Source: DATFJT01 sp965230755 (lineage in GTDB: Bacteria > Bacteroidota > Bacteroidia > Chitinophagales > Saprospiraceae). From it: a DNA stretch of 64,000 bases. This document shows, one piece after another, positions 18,571 through 27,080 of this stretch. Location of the stretch: NCBI GenBank assembly GCA_965230755.1, contig CBDDLT010000010.1:174382-238381 (forward strand), in the 5' to 3' direction. A program made the translations under genes and the position numbers. Positions within the stretch are counted from its first letter, which is position 1. Each line of letters starts with the position of its first letter. Under the pieces are notes generated by a model. The model was not told the DNA's origin. It saw nothing but the letters and a program-made list of their open reading frames with translations, and made no database searches.

Positions 18571-21500
18571 TTAGGGTTTAACGAATTTTCCTATGATTCG
18601 TTCGCCATTACTTGTATAAACAACGGCCATGTATACCTGAGCGCTTCTTAGTTGTTCCAATCCGACAATAAGTTTTTTCTGATTATTCCCATCATGTTCA
18701 ACTACCGAGTAACCCAAATTGTTCAAAATTTGAACTTGCGTGATCACTCCTTGGCCAAATAATTCTAATGTAATTTTGTCAGTTGCCGGATTTGGATAAA
18801 GATCAAGCTCTGCTTTTTCTTCAACCATAACGGACAACTTCGTGTCATTTTCTTCAGTTTTTTCCTCCAGTCTTTCGATGGTCGGAATAACACTTTCAAC
18901 ACATGCACGTATTTCTACATCATCGATGAAGATTCTATCATTGTTGACACTTGCATCACATCTGAATCTCAATCGAGTATTTGAAGTAAAAGGTCCCGAA
19001 ATAGTAACACTTTCATTTCGTCGCTGACCATTGACGAATTCATCACCAGTATCCCAATCTGCAACTGTGGTGTAAGTGCTTCCACCGTTCGTAGATACCT
19101 GAAGCCAGAAGTCCTCATTATTTTCCATACTTGCAGCTATGAAAGAGAAATTCACTTCTATCTCATCAACACTTGAAAGATCAAGATTATCTGTAGTCAT
19201 GACTGATGAACTGGTATTATCTCTAATTCGGACACAATAGTTTCCTGAGTTAGCATAAGCGGCATCATTCGAACTTCTTCTACAATCCGAACCTCCGTCA
19301 TTCCAAATACCGAAGCCTGATTCGAAGTCATTGAAATCGATGGTAACATAAGCACAGCCACCTCCGCCTTCGCAGGCATCAGGAATTCCGTTGTTGTCAT
19401 TATCAATGTTATCATCTCCTCCAGGACAGATGTCATCATCATCACATACTCCGTCTCCATCCGCATCCTCATAAAGTCGAATATTTCTAAAGTAAGAATT
19501 ACCAGAGGCATCTACATCATCATCATTCACCAATACCATGTAGGTATAACTACCAGTGTACTGGCTTCCTATGTGGACCTTGAAGCTTTCGTAATTTCCA
19601 CTTCCTGAATAGAAAGGATTCGAAAAGTTTCCAAACCAACCTTGGTTACCGTAAACTACTATACTGAATGCTCTTGATAAGAACAGGTCATTATCGAATG
19701 CAATTTCGTGTATTTCACCTTCTGAAGTACTCTTGAAATCAAACTCTATATAAGTATTCGAAGTGATGGTGTAACCAACATCTACAGCTTTCCATCCATT
19801 TCCAGTCATGAATGCAGTAATACCTCCATCCTGTAATGCTACTGTTCCGAAATCTTGTCCAGGATCATATCCTATTATTGGATCGTCATTGAAATTATAA
19901 CCGACACAGCTGATATCACAAGCATCCGGCACACCATTATTATTGTTATCGATGAGATCATCTCCATTCGGACAAATGTCATCGTTATCACAAACGCCGT
20001 CTCCGTCAGCATCGGCATATGTTCCAACACAGTTACAATCCGTGCCATAGGTATCACCTGTTGTACAAGCATCTCCGTCATTACAGCTTGTTCCTATTAG
20101 ATTATCATCAAATCCAGGACATACATCATCCGCATCACAGACGCCATCACCATCTAAATCGGCGAACGTACCCACACAATTACAGTCTAAACTGTAGAGG
20201 TCATTTACTGTACAAACATTGCCATCATCACAAGCTGTTCCAATTAGGTTATCATCCAGCCCAGCACATATATCGTCGGCATCACAAACACCATCTCCAT
20301 CACTGTCGGCATAAGTACCGGCACAATTACAATCAGTACCATAAGTATCCCCGACAGTACAAACATCGCCATCATCACAGCCTGTTCCAATGAGGTTATC
20401 ATCGAATCCCTGACATACGTCATCCGCGTCACAAACGCCATCTCCGTCCGCATCAGCGAAAGTACCAGCACAGTTACAATCCGTACCATAGGTATCTCCA
20501 GTAGTACAGTCATCTCCATCGTTACAGCTTGTTCCTATCAGATTGTCATCGAAACCTGGACATACATCATCCGCATCGCATACACCGTCTCCGTCAGCAT
20601 CCGCATAGGTTCCAGCACAATTACAGTCGGTGCCATAAGTATCGCCGGTCGTACATACATCTCCGTCATCACAGCCTGTTCCGATTAGGTTATCGTCGAA
20701 ACCTGGACAGACATCATTTTCATCACATACACCATCTCCGTCGCTATCAACATTGGGTGTTCCAGCACATTCACAACTATTGGTGAACACATCATTGCTT
20801 GTGCAGTCATCTCCGTCATTACATGAAGTTCCGATTAGATTGTCATCAAATCCGGGGCAGACATCATCCGCATCACAGACGCCATCTCCATCAGCATCCG
20901 CATAAGTACCAGCACAATTACAATCCGTACCATAAGTATCGCCGGTCGTACAATTATCGCCGTCGTCACAAGATGTTCCTATCAAATTATCATTAAATCC
21001 TGGACATACATCATCGGCATCACAAACATCGTCACCATCAGCATCCGCAAAGGTTCCAATACAATTACAGCCATTGTCGTATACATCATTGACAGTACAG
21101 ATATCACCATCATCACAAGATGTTCCGATTAAATTGTCATCAAAGCCATCACACAAATCATCTGCATCACAGACTCCATCTCCATCAGAATCGGCAAAAG
21201 TACCAACACAATTACAGCTATTATTATAAGTATCACCAACTGTGCAATCATCACCGTCATCACATGACGATCCTATTAAGTTATCGTTAAATCCAGGACA
21301 TACGTCATCGGCATCACAAACACCATCAAAATCTGCATCTGCAAAAACTCCAACGCAATTACAAGAATTATCGTAGGCGTCATTGATAGTACAAACATCG
21401 CCGTCATCACATGAAGTGCCTACGATCTCACTAGGACAATTTTCATCACAATTGCCGTCTCCATCCGTATCTTCATAAAGCCGCACATTTCTAAAATGAG

Positions 21501-24057
21501 AATTACCGGAGGCGTCCACATCATCATCATTCACCAATACCATATAAGTATACGTACCAGTATATTGACTACCTATGTGCACCTTAAAGGTTTCATAATT
21601 GCCACTTCCCGAATAGAAGGGATTTGAGAAGTTTCCGGTCCATCCTTGATTACCGTAAACTACCACACCAAATGCTCTGGAGAGAAAAAGGTCGTTGTCG
21701 AATGCGATTTCATGTATTTCACCTTCTGAAGTACTTCTAAACTCAAATTCGAGATAGGTATCCGGAGTGACCGTGTAATCTACCTGAACCGCTTTCCAAG
21801 CATTACCTGTCAAGAAAGCGGTAATTCCACCATCCTGAACAGCAACAGATCCGAAATCCTGTCCGGGATCATACCCAATAATCGGGAATTCGACGAAATC
21901 ATAAGGAAAACAACCAGGGTCGCAATCGTCCGGTGAGAATGTACCAGCACAATTACAATTGGTGTCATAGACATCGTTAATGGTACAAGGATCTCCGTCA
22001 TCACATACCGTTCCCTCTAATGTTCCTTGACAATCATAATCTGTTATTGAGATCTTATCAAAGTAAAACCCGTCAGATGGAAGACTACCATCGGTATCCA
22101 ATAAAAATCTCAGCCTGAACTGGTTGCTGACATATGGTGTCAAATCATACAATCTTTGATCCCAAGACTCTGTACCTACAAAAGTGGCCAAATTGAACCA
22201 AGAATTTCCGTTATTGGTCGATGCTTGAAGCCGTACAAAGTCGCCAATATCCAATGACCATTTGCTGTAAAACTCTAAAGTTGGATTTGCGGTAGAGGTA
22301 AGATCAATCGAACTATTTAGCGTAAAGTAATTCAATGAATTGTTCACCGAGTTGCCATTGTTCGAATCACCAAATGAAGTATTTCCACCGTAGGAATCAT
22401 TTTGGGTCACTCCCCATTGCACTCCACTACCAGATGATGTCCAATTCGATCCTGAAGAAGCATCATCCGAAAATAATACCTGAGCCGAACCCAATGGAAT
22501 GGCAATCCTCTCGCGATCTATCTCTACTCCACCCTGTCGAACGACCATCTCAATATCCACCTGATCCTGAGAATAATCACTATCGATATCAATGGTAAGT
22601 GCAGCACTTGTGGCTTTAGTTCTAGCTGGAACCGATCCTATAAATCCATTGCCACTAACTGTAACTCCGGACTGAAGAGGAACCAATTCTACTTCTACAT
22701 CAAACGGCGCGGTTCCTACACCTTTATTTTTGACTTCCACTGTCATTTGAAATGAAGAACCTGGTACAGCACTACCGATGACTTCATGACTCTGGATGTC
22801 AGTGTATTGTCCTCCTAAAAAGCTCTGATAGAATAAAGGATAAATGTTTTCATCTACTAAAGCAAAAATTTCACTTTGAGCTGGCCAAAATCCCGAACCA
22901 TCAATTTCCGGAGTCCAACCATAGATACCTTGTTCATACATGTACGAAGAAGTGGTACCGCATGCTGAATAGCCTAACATTTGAAAGGTAGTTCCAAAGG
23001 GATAATCATTCTGATCGAACATGTCAGAACCCCACTCAGAATAGATGCCAAAGTCCAAATTGGAGTGTGCTGGTGTAATGTAATTTCCTGCCGTCGAATG
23101 CACTGAAAAAGCAGTATTAGGGTTATGTGTCAACAAGAAATCTCTAAGGGCTCTACTTTCTGGTTCTGAGAAAGAGTTAGGACCACGGAATGTGTTAGAA
23201 CATGGGTCTCCACTGGAACATCCGCCACCAGCATTATAGTCGTAGCTATAATTTCTGTTCAGGTCTACCCCATCACAGCTGGATCCACTATTATTTCTTC
23301 TGTTTTTACGCCATAGTCCACCACCATTTGGGTTAGTGGCACGATTGTATTCATAACCATCGGGATTAACGCAGGGAACAATATAAATTTCCCGGTTATC
23401 GATGATTTGCTTGATTTGTGGATCTGTGTCATAGTTCTCTAGCATCCAAAAAGCAAAATTGATGACTGTTGCCATAGCAAGCGGTTCTCTTGCGTGGTGC
23501 ATGGCATCAAAATGAACAACATCCTCATTCTCATCCACATTTGGATTATCAGAGATTCTCAAGGCCCAAATGTCGCGACCTTCTAATGTCGTTCCAATGC
23601 TGAATTTTTGACTGGCAATGTTGGGGAAATCTGCAGTCATCTGATCCAGTTTGCTTACGATCTCAGCAAAAGTGTAAAACCCTCCCATGCTTCCATATCC
23701 AAAACGATCGGCCGTTTTAGCACTTTTGGGAGTAGTTAAGACCTTCTGCCGATCTTGGATCGCGCGCTGTTCATAATACTTAGCAAAATTTTCGATCAAT
23801 ACTTCGTATTCGAATCCCTCGCTTCGCATTATTTCAAGATCATCATAGTTTACGTATAGCTCAATCGTACCATCCGAGTTGTACTTGGGATGGTCAACAT
23901 CCAAACCCAAATGAGTCAGATCATGCATGCCATTCGGGGGAAGATCAAGCTTAATTAGGGAATACTCATGGCTTTGCGCTGAAAGCTGAGTCATTGTCGT
24001 TGCTGCGAGCAGCATAAGAAGAATTAAAATTCTTCGAAAATTAGTTAAATGGGGCAT
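18571..24057 (-). CDS. Secreted M14 zinc carboxypeptidase with ten Asp/Cys (thrombospondin-3-like) repeats and T9SS type A signal
   Basis: An 1828-residue multidomain exoenzyme. The signal peptide ends near residue 28 (QLSAQ). The M14 carboxypeptidase domain covers about 120-420: HHAREP (zinc His188 and Glu191), DGVDLNRNY, FSVHSTAG (third zinc ligand) and GWTPEIDG (catalytic Glu). A CARDB-like beta domain (about 430-525) and a jelly-roll domain (about 535-670) follow. Then come two copies of a 145-residue beta module that flank ten 49-residue units. Each unit holds a CDDGDxCT and CNCxGT part and a DADGDGVCDADDVC part, the latter like thrombospondin type 3 calcium repeats. Another jelly-roll domain precedes the type A T9SS sorting domain (LDLYPNPATDKITLELFG ...). 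It likely trims C-terminal residues from peptides at the cell surface, with a calcium-stabilised stalk; the stalk role is inference. Confidence 0.9.
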   Translation of the reverse strand: MPHLTNFRRILILLMLLAATTMTQLSAQSHEYSLIKLDLPPNGMHDLTHLGLDVDHPKYNSDGTIELYVNYDDLEIMRSEGFEYEVLIENFAKYYEQRAIQDRQKVLTTPKSAKTADRFGYGSMGGFYTFAEIVSKLDQMTADFPNIASQKFSIGTTLEGRDIWALRISDNPNVDENEDVVHFDAMHHAREPLAMATVINFAFWMLENYDTDPQIKQIIDNREIYIVPCVNPDGYEYNRATNPNGGGLWRKNRRNNSGSSCDGVDLNRNYSYDYNAGGGCSSGDPCSNTFRGPNSFSEPESRALRDFLLTHNPNTAFSVHSTAGNYITPAHSNLDFGIYSEWGSDMFDQNDYPFGTTFQMLGYSACGTTSSYMYEQGIYGWTPEIDGSGFWPAQSEIFALVDENIYPLFYQSFLGGQYTDIQSHEVIGSAVPGSSFQMTVEVKNKGVGTAPFDVEVELVPLQSGVTVSGNGFIGSVPARTKATSAALTIDIDSDYSQDQVDIEMVVRQGGVEIDRERIAIPLGSAQVLFSDDASSGSNWTSSGSGVQWGVTQNDSYGGNTSFGDSNNGNSVNNSLNYFTLNSSIDLTSTANPTLEFYSKWSLDIGDFVRLQASTNNGNSWFNLATFVGTESWDQRLYDLTPYVSNQFRLRFLLDTDGSLPSDGFYFDKISITDYDCQGTLEGTVCDDGDPCTINDVYDTNCNCAGTFSPDDCDPGCFPYDFVEFPIIGYDPGQDFGSVAVQDGGITAFLTGNAWKAVQVDYTVTPDTYLEFEFRSTSEGEIHEIAFDNDLFLSRAFGVVVYGNQGWTGNFSNPFYSGSGNYETFKVHIGSQYTGTYTYMVLVNDDDVDASGNSHFRNVRLYEDTDGDGNCDENCPSEIVGTSCDDGDVCTINDAYDNSCNCVGVFADADFDGVCDADDVCPGFNDNLIGSSCDDGDDCTVGDTYNNSCNCVGTFADSDGDGVCDADDLCDGFDDNLIGTSCDDGDICTVNDVYDNGCNCIGTFADADGDDVCDADDVCPGFNDNLIGTSCDDGDNCTTGDTYGTDCNCAGTYADADGDGVCDADDVCPGFDDNLIGTSCNDGDDCTSNDVFTNSCECAGTPNVDSDGDGVCDENDVCPGFDDNLIGTGCDDGDVCTTGDTYGTDCNCAGTYADADGDGVCDADDVCPGFDDNLIGTSCNDGDDCTTGDTYGTDCNCAGTFADADGDGVCDADDVCQGFDDNLIGTGCDDGDVCTVGDTYGTDCNCAGTYADSDGDGVCDADDICAGLDDNLIGTACDDGNVCTVNDLYSLDCNCVGTFADLDGDGVCDADDVCPGFDDNLIGTSCNDGDACTTGDTYGTDCNCVGTYADADGDGVCDNDDICPNGDDLIDNNNNGVPDACDISCVGYNFNDDPIIGYDPGQDFGTVALQDGGITAFMTGNGWKAVDVGYTITSNTYIEFDFKSTSEGEIHEIAFDNDLFLSRAFSIVVYGNQGWFGNFSNPFYSGSGNYESFKVHIGSQYTGSYTYMVLVNDDDVDASGNSYFRNIRLYEDADGDGVCDDDDICPGGDDNIDNDNNGIPDACEGGGGCAYVTIDFNDFESGFGIWNDGGSDCRRSSNDAAYANSGNYCVRIRDNTSSSVMTTDNLDLSSVDEIEVNFSFIAASMENNEDFWLQVSTNGGSTYTTVADWDTGDEFVNGQRRNESVTISGPFTSNTRLRFRCDASVNNDRIFIDDVEIRACVESVIPTIERLEEKTEENDTKLSVMVEEKAELDLYPNPATDKITLELFGQGVITQVQILNNLGYSVVEHDGNNQKKLIVGLEQLRSAQVYMAVVYTSNGERIIGKFVKP
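19451..19885 (-). repeat. Internal duplication in the M14 protein, distal copy
   Basis: Encodes a 145-residue module running from PIIGYDPGQDFG through EGEIHEIAFDNDLFLSRAF and GNQGWFGNFSNPFYSGSGNY to RLYEDADGDG. Nearly every residue is shared with the proximal copy at 21461-21895, which indicates a fairly recent duplication or gene conversion. Confidence 0.85.
19950..21420 (-). repeat. Ten tandem 147-bp coding repeats in the M14 carboxypeptidase gene
   Basis: Ten consecutive in-frame units of 49 codons (1470 bp in all), each of the form IGTSCDDGDxCTxxDxYxxxC, NCxGTxADxDGDGVCDAD and DVCPGFDDNL. Inner units differ at only a few residues (for example the two YGTDCNCAGTYADADGDGV units), while the outermost are more diverged, as expected from unequal crossing-over acting mainly in the centre. 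A related, shorter unit (CDDGDPCTINDVYDTNCNC) precedes the proximal flanking module. Confidence 0.92.
21461..21895 (-). repeat. Internal duplication in the M14 protein, proximal copy
   Basis: Partner of 19451-19885: the same 145-residue module (PIIGYDPGQDFG, EGEIHEIAFDNDLFLSRAF, GNQGWTGNFSNPFYSGSGNY). The two copies bracket the 49-residue repeat array. Confidence 0.85.
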
Positions 24058-24654
24058 AATAAAAAGATTAATGATAATTAAACATAAATGAACATTATCA
24101 GTAATGCTTTCCTATCTATGTCTCACCCAGTTTACATTTCGATCATTTGGTAACTCGACTTGTAAACTTCGACGAATTGACATTAAACGCTGAAGTGGTC
24201 AAATTCAGTGATTAAAGATTCCTTCGCTTATGTGATACACTTGATTCCAGGGGTCAGTCTAAATTACTTTGTTTACGTTTATTTATTTCGTTTACGTTCA
24301 TTTTCAGGTAAAAATTGAATGCTAACTACTTACCCTTAACAGAGCCATATAGAAACAAAAAATTCCTGCAATTAAATAGAAAATAGCTACTACCTCATAA
24401 CTTCATAATTATTACGTGATTAAACAATTTATAATAAAGGGGGTACTCCTAAGATGGGTTTGAGCCTCATAATGTCCAGAGCTCAAATAGGACCAATTCG
24501 ATTAATTATTGTAAATGTATTGATTTTTTTTTAGAATGTAAATATAACTTTTGTTACATGAACACAAATAAAGTACGCCTTACATATATATCGGCATTTT
24601 TTCTATTGCTAAATTTACTAGAACCCAACAATAATTAATCCAAATTGTTTAGTG
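24058..24654. other. 597-bp AT-rich intergenic region, no gene seen
   Basis: The region lies between the start of the M14 gene and the end of the PaiB-like gene. It holds a direct repeat GTTTACGTT at 24271-24279 and 24290-24298 (19-bp period) and long T or A runs. No tRNA fold, convincing terminator or long reading frame was found. One 26-codon frame (24558-24638, plus strand) has a hydrophobic centre but no other support. The promoter of the M14 gene must lie in its left part. Confidence 0.6.
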
Positions 24655-25296
24655 TTATTTTTCGTCCGGAAATAAGTCATTGATTCTCTTCTTCATTTCT
24701 GCAGCTATTACCTGTCCATCGACATCCTGTTGTTGAAGTTTTTCGATGATGTTAAGGTAGCTTATATAATCTCTATTCTGACTCAGTTTGAATACATTAT
24801 CCATTTCGATTATTTCTATCTCAAATGCTATAATGGCGTGCATAAATCTTTGCTTAAACTCCTCAGGAAGCTTATCAAATACCGTTGAAGAATGCTCATT
24901 ATAATTTTCGAAATGAAGAGATGTTTTTCTTAAAACACGTTCTAATCCTAAGTCGTCTAAGAATTTTATTTTGCCTTTTGCGTGTACGCTCATATAATTC
25001 CAGGTCGATGCCATATTTGGATTGCTGTACCATGTAGCACTGACATAAGTATGCCTTCCTGTGAAAACAACTAGAACATTTTCATTGTGCAAGAAAGCCT
25101 TATGGTGATCCGTATTTTTCATAATGTGCCCTCTTAGAAACTTTTTGCCATCTTCATTTTCTATAAACACTGGAACCTGGGTAGCAATTGGTTTATTCTC
25201 GCTATCACAACCTGTGAGAAATGCAAATGGGTACTTAGCAATAAACTCTTCGATGACTTTTGGGTCTTTTTCTTTATAGAAAGGTAAGTTATACAT
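24655..25296 (-). CDS. PaiB-family FMN-binding protein (putative negative transcriptional regulator)
   Basis: A 213-residue cytoplasmic protein of the PaiB / FMN-binding split-barrel family. Diagnostic blocks are the N-terminal MYNLPFYKEKDPKVI, the flavin-site-like PFAFLTG, GHIMKNTDHHKAF, VVFTGRHTYVSATWY and TWNYMSVHAKG. All are in the order and spacing of Bacillus PaiB, which represses sporulation and degradative-enzyme genes; most homologues are only predicted to bind FMN, and regulation is inferred. Length is normal for the family (about 200). It lies 62 bases after the SUMF1-like lipoprotein gene in the same orientation, so cotranscription is possible. Confidence 0.88.
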   Translation of the reverse strand: MYNLPFYKEKDPKVIEEFIAKYPFAFLTGCDSENKPIATQVPVFIENEDGKKFLRGHIMKNTDHHKAFLHNENVLVVFTGRHTYVSATWYSNPNMASTWNYMSVHAKGKIKFLDDLGLERVLRKTSLHFENYNEHSSTVFDKLPEEFKQRFMHAIIAFEIEIIEMDNVFKLSQNRDYISYLNIIEKLQQQDVDGQVIAAEMKKRINDLFPDEK

Positions 25297-25358
25297 GACC
25301 GTACTGAAAGTTAAATTAAAATCATACCTAAGATAGGAATTTGAACTATTACCCCTCT

Positions 25359-26288
25359 TTACTTTCTTGAATTAACTTTTTCCCATTTACAAATATTTCT
25401 GAATCCAATAGCAGCGGACTTCAATTTTTCTTCTGGCCTTATCCTTAGTTCGTCATCTACTATAACATCCTCCCAACTTCCACCATAAGCACTGTTAGTG
25501 TCTTGAACCCACTCTGCTACATTTCCTATTAAATGATGTACATTGAAAATAGAGATATTTTGGCAGTCCCAACTATTATATTGTAGAGGACACTGGAAGT
25601 GTCTTAAATAGTAATCTTGGGTTAATTTAGAGACATATATATTTTGATTGACAGAACAAATTTTGCGTTCACTTTTGCGAGCATTTTCTAATATACTTTT
25701 GTTCTCTTCCTTGATATACTCATAGATTGCAAATATCTCATCTGTAGTAGGAAGGTCATAAATCGGTACATATTGTATTGAGGAATCTGGTTTATAACCC
25801 AGATATTCACCTGCAAAATAACGTTTGATCGTAAAGTGATTATTGCGGTTTTCTTTCTCAGAATTCGGTTTAATTATACCACTTTCTACTAACATCATTT
25901 GGAAAACTCTATCGGACCTCCATTTACTAAAATCAATAGCTTGTTGTCGGGTAATACCTACAACAGGGAAAAAATCAAAACCTGGATGTTTGAAGTAATT
26001 CTCCATTAAGAAAGTATCAATGTCTATGGCATCCAACCATACACTTGTATCTAGCAATATGGCTTTATATTCACTTGATTCTTTACCAAATATTTTACCC
26101 GTCCAATACATATATTCTTTCCAATCAATGTTGGAAATTTCAGTCTTATCGATGAACGTCAGACTGTCGACACGATAACCATTAGGGGGTGTGATGCTTT
26201 TAGGATTTCGTAATAATGGAATAGATTTTGAATTACATCCTAACATTAATGTTAGAACTAAGACAAGTAATAGGTAGTACGTATTCAT
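25359..26288 (-). CDS. Short SUMF1/GldJ-like lipoprotein (formylglycine-generating-enzyme fold)
   Basis: A 309-residue lipoprotein (signal ending LMLGC, Cys18). The rest is a formylglycine-generating enzyme / SUMF1 fold: DKTEISNIDWKEYMYW near the start, HPGFDFFPVVGITRQQA and DFSKWRSDR in the middle, LPTTDEIFAIYEY, then LIGNVAEWVQD and the closing GGSWEDV ... AAIGFRNI. In Bacteroidota this fold is reused, without formylglycine activity, in the T9SS/gliding lipoproteins GldJ and GldK, and HPxFDxxPVVGIT-QQA closely resembles that branch. It is much shorter than GldJ (about 550), so it is not GldJ itself. The two catalytic Cys of true FGE were not identified, which suggests a structural role. The IS200-type element begins 127 bases upstream. 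Confidence 0.78.
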   Translation of the reverse strand: MNTYYLLLVLVLTLMLGCNSKSIPLLRNPKSITPPNGYRVDSLTFIDKTEISNIDWKEYMYWTGKIFGKESSEYKAILLDTSVWLDAIDIDTFLMENYFKHPGFDFFPVVGITRQQAIDFSKWRSDRVFQMMLVESGIIKPNSEKENRNNHFTIKRYFAGEYLGYKPDSSIQYVPIYDLPTTDEIFAIYEYIKEENKSILENARKSERKICSVNQNIYVSKLTQDYYLRHFQCPLQYNSWDCQNISIFNVHHLIGNVAEWVQDTNSAYGGSWEDVIVDDELRIRPEEKLKSAAIGFRNICKWEKVNSRK

Positions 26289-26414
26289 GTGCAGTGTTTT
26301 AAGAACTTAAATCTTCTTATAAAGCTAAACATTAGACAAGAACTTCTATAAAAGAAGAGAAATTCCTATCAATCTTAACATCAGATCTACTACTTGAATT
26401 TGGTAATTCTACTA

Positions 26415-27011
26415 AATAAACTACTACCCCCAAAGGAGGTAGTTTTGAATTGGCCCTAAAAGGGCCTTTCCTTTAGAACAATTTATACTCATCATTGTCT
26501 GTCTCTTCCTTCCTATCATTTTTCTCCTGATATTTTACATATCTTATCACTTTATCTTCATCTATCCCTATCGTGCTTACAAAGTATCCGCGTGACCAAA
26601 AATGATTTCCCCAATATAACTTCTTCTTTAAACTCGGATAGTTCTTAAACATCATTACTGCCGTCTTACCTTTTAATATCCCCATGAAATTCGATATGCT
26701 CAACTTTGGCGGAACTGAACACACCAAATGCACATGATCATCCTGGATATTTAATTCTATTACTTCCACCGATTTCCACTTACATATTGCTTGTATCTTT
26801 TCTTCCAATACATCCGCAACTATCCCTTCCAATACCCTATATCTATACTTCGGTGTCCATACAACATGATAGTTGCAATGATATATACTATGCGATAACT
26901 TCCTATATCTTATCTTCTTTGGCATCACTACAAGATAAGAACTTCTTTACTAGCTTCGCTCTTAACCCTAACCTACCGCCTTAGGCGGTGGTTTTTTAGG
27001 TGAATAAAAAA
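26415..27011 (-). mobile_element. IS200/IS605-family element (tnpA only), copy 1
   Basis: A 597-bp sequence that recurs base for base at 48796-49392; identity stops sharply outside these limits. It carries only a Y1 transposase. There are no inverted terminal repeats or target duplication but two subterminal hairpins, as expected for single-strand transposition: ACCGCC-TTA-GGCGGT at 26975-26989 (left end in tnpA orientation) and CTACCCCC-AAA-GGAGGTAG at 26424-26442 (right end). A further perfect stem GGCCCT-AAA-AGGGCC (26452-26466) follows the tnpA stop. The tnpA-left end abuts the T-tract of the terminator of the serine hydrolase gene. Exact ends are uncertain by a few bases because AATAAA occurs at both junctions. 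Confidence 0.9.
26473..26925 (-). CDS. tnpA: IS200-type Y1 (HUH) transposase TnpA, copy 1
   Basis: A 150-residue single-strand transposase. YHVVWTPKYRYRVL near the N-terminus and DDHVHLVCSVPPK are the family signatures, the latter holding the metal-binding His-x-His; the block FWSRGYFVSTIG and the helix VIRYVKYQ follow, the latter probably bearing the nucleophilic Tyr. Length and order match IS200 TnpA (about 150). The ATG at 26925 is preferred; a GTG directly before it (26928) would add one residue. It is intact and identical to the second copy at 48854-49306, which suggests recent activity. A 92-codon frame on the opposite strand is a shadow. Confidence 0.93.
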   Translation of the reverse strand: MPKKIRYRKLSHSIYHCNYHVVWTPKYRYRVLEGIVADVLEEKIQAICKWKSVEVIELNIQDDHVHLVCSVPPKLSISNFMGILKGKTAVMMFKNYPSLKKKLYWGNHFWSRGYFVSTIGIDEDKVIRYVKYQEKNDRKEETDNDEYKLF

Positions 27012-27031
27012 CACCGACATCAATGCCGGTG
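27006..27031 (-). terminator. Intrinsic terminator of the serine hydrolase gene, invaded by IS200 copy 1
   Basis: The minus strand reads CACCGGCAT..ATGTCGGTG (27031-27012, 8 paired bases with one G-U), then six T (27011-27006), about 50 bases after the hydrolase stop. The six T are also the first bases shared with the other IS copy, so the element abuts or shares the T-tract. Confidence 0.85.
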
Positions 27032-27080
27032 CTCAAATACTATTCCATCTAATTCTTCAGGATATTCTCTAATATTTTTT

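Noticed and set aside
20019..20996. Several plus-strand His/Arg-rich frames across the repeat array of the M14 gene
   Set aside because: They are shadows of the 147-bp repeats read on the other strand; the composition is abnormal and they recur with the repeat period.
19950..21420. Regular 147-bp repeats considered as a CRISPR array or satellite DNA
   Set aside because: Period is a multiple of three, the frame is open throughout, and differences fall at third positions and tolerated residues; there are no short repeats with unique spacers.
24558..24638. 26-codon plus-strand frame with a hydrophobic middle in the intergenic region
   Set aside because: Too short, without a clear ribosome binding site or comparison; could be chance in AT-rich DNA.
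26706..26984. 92-codon frame opposite tnpA, present in both IS200-type copies
   Set aside because: Antisense shadow of the transposase; its repetition only reflects identity of the two elements. An antisense RNA is possible in this family but not shown by the sequence.
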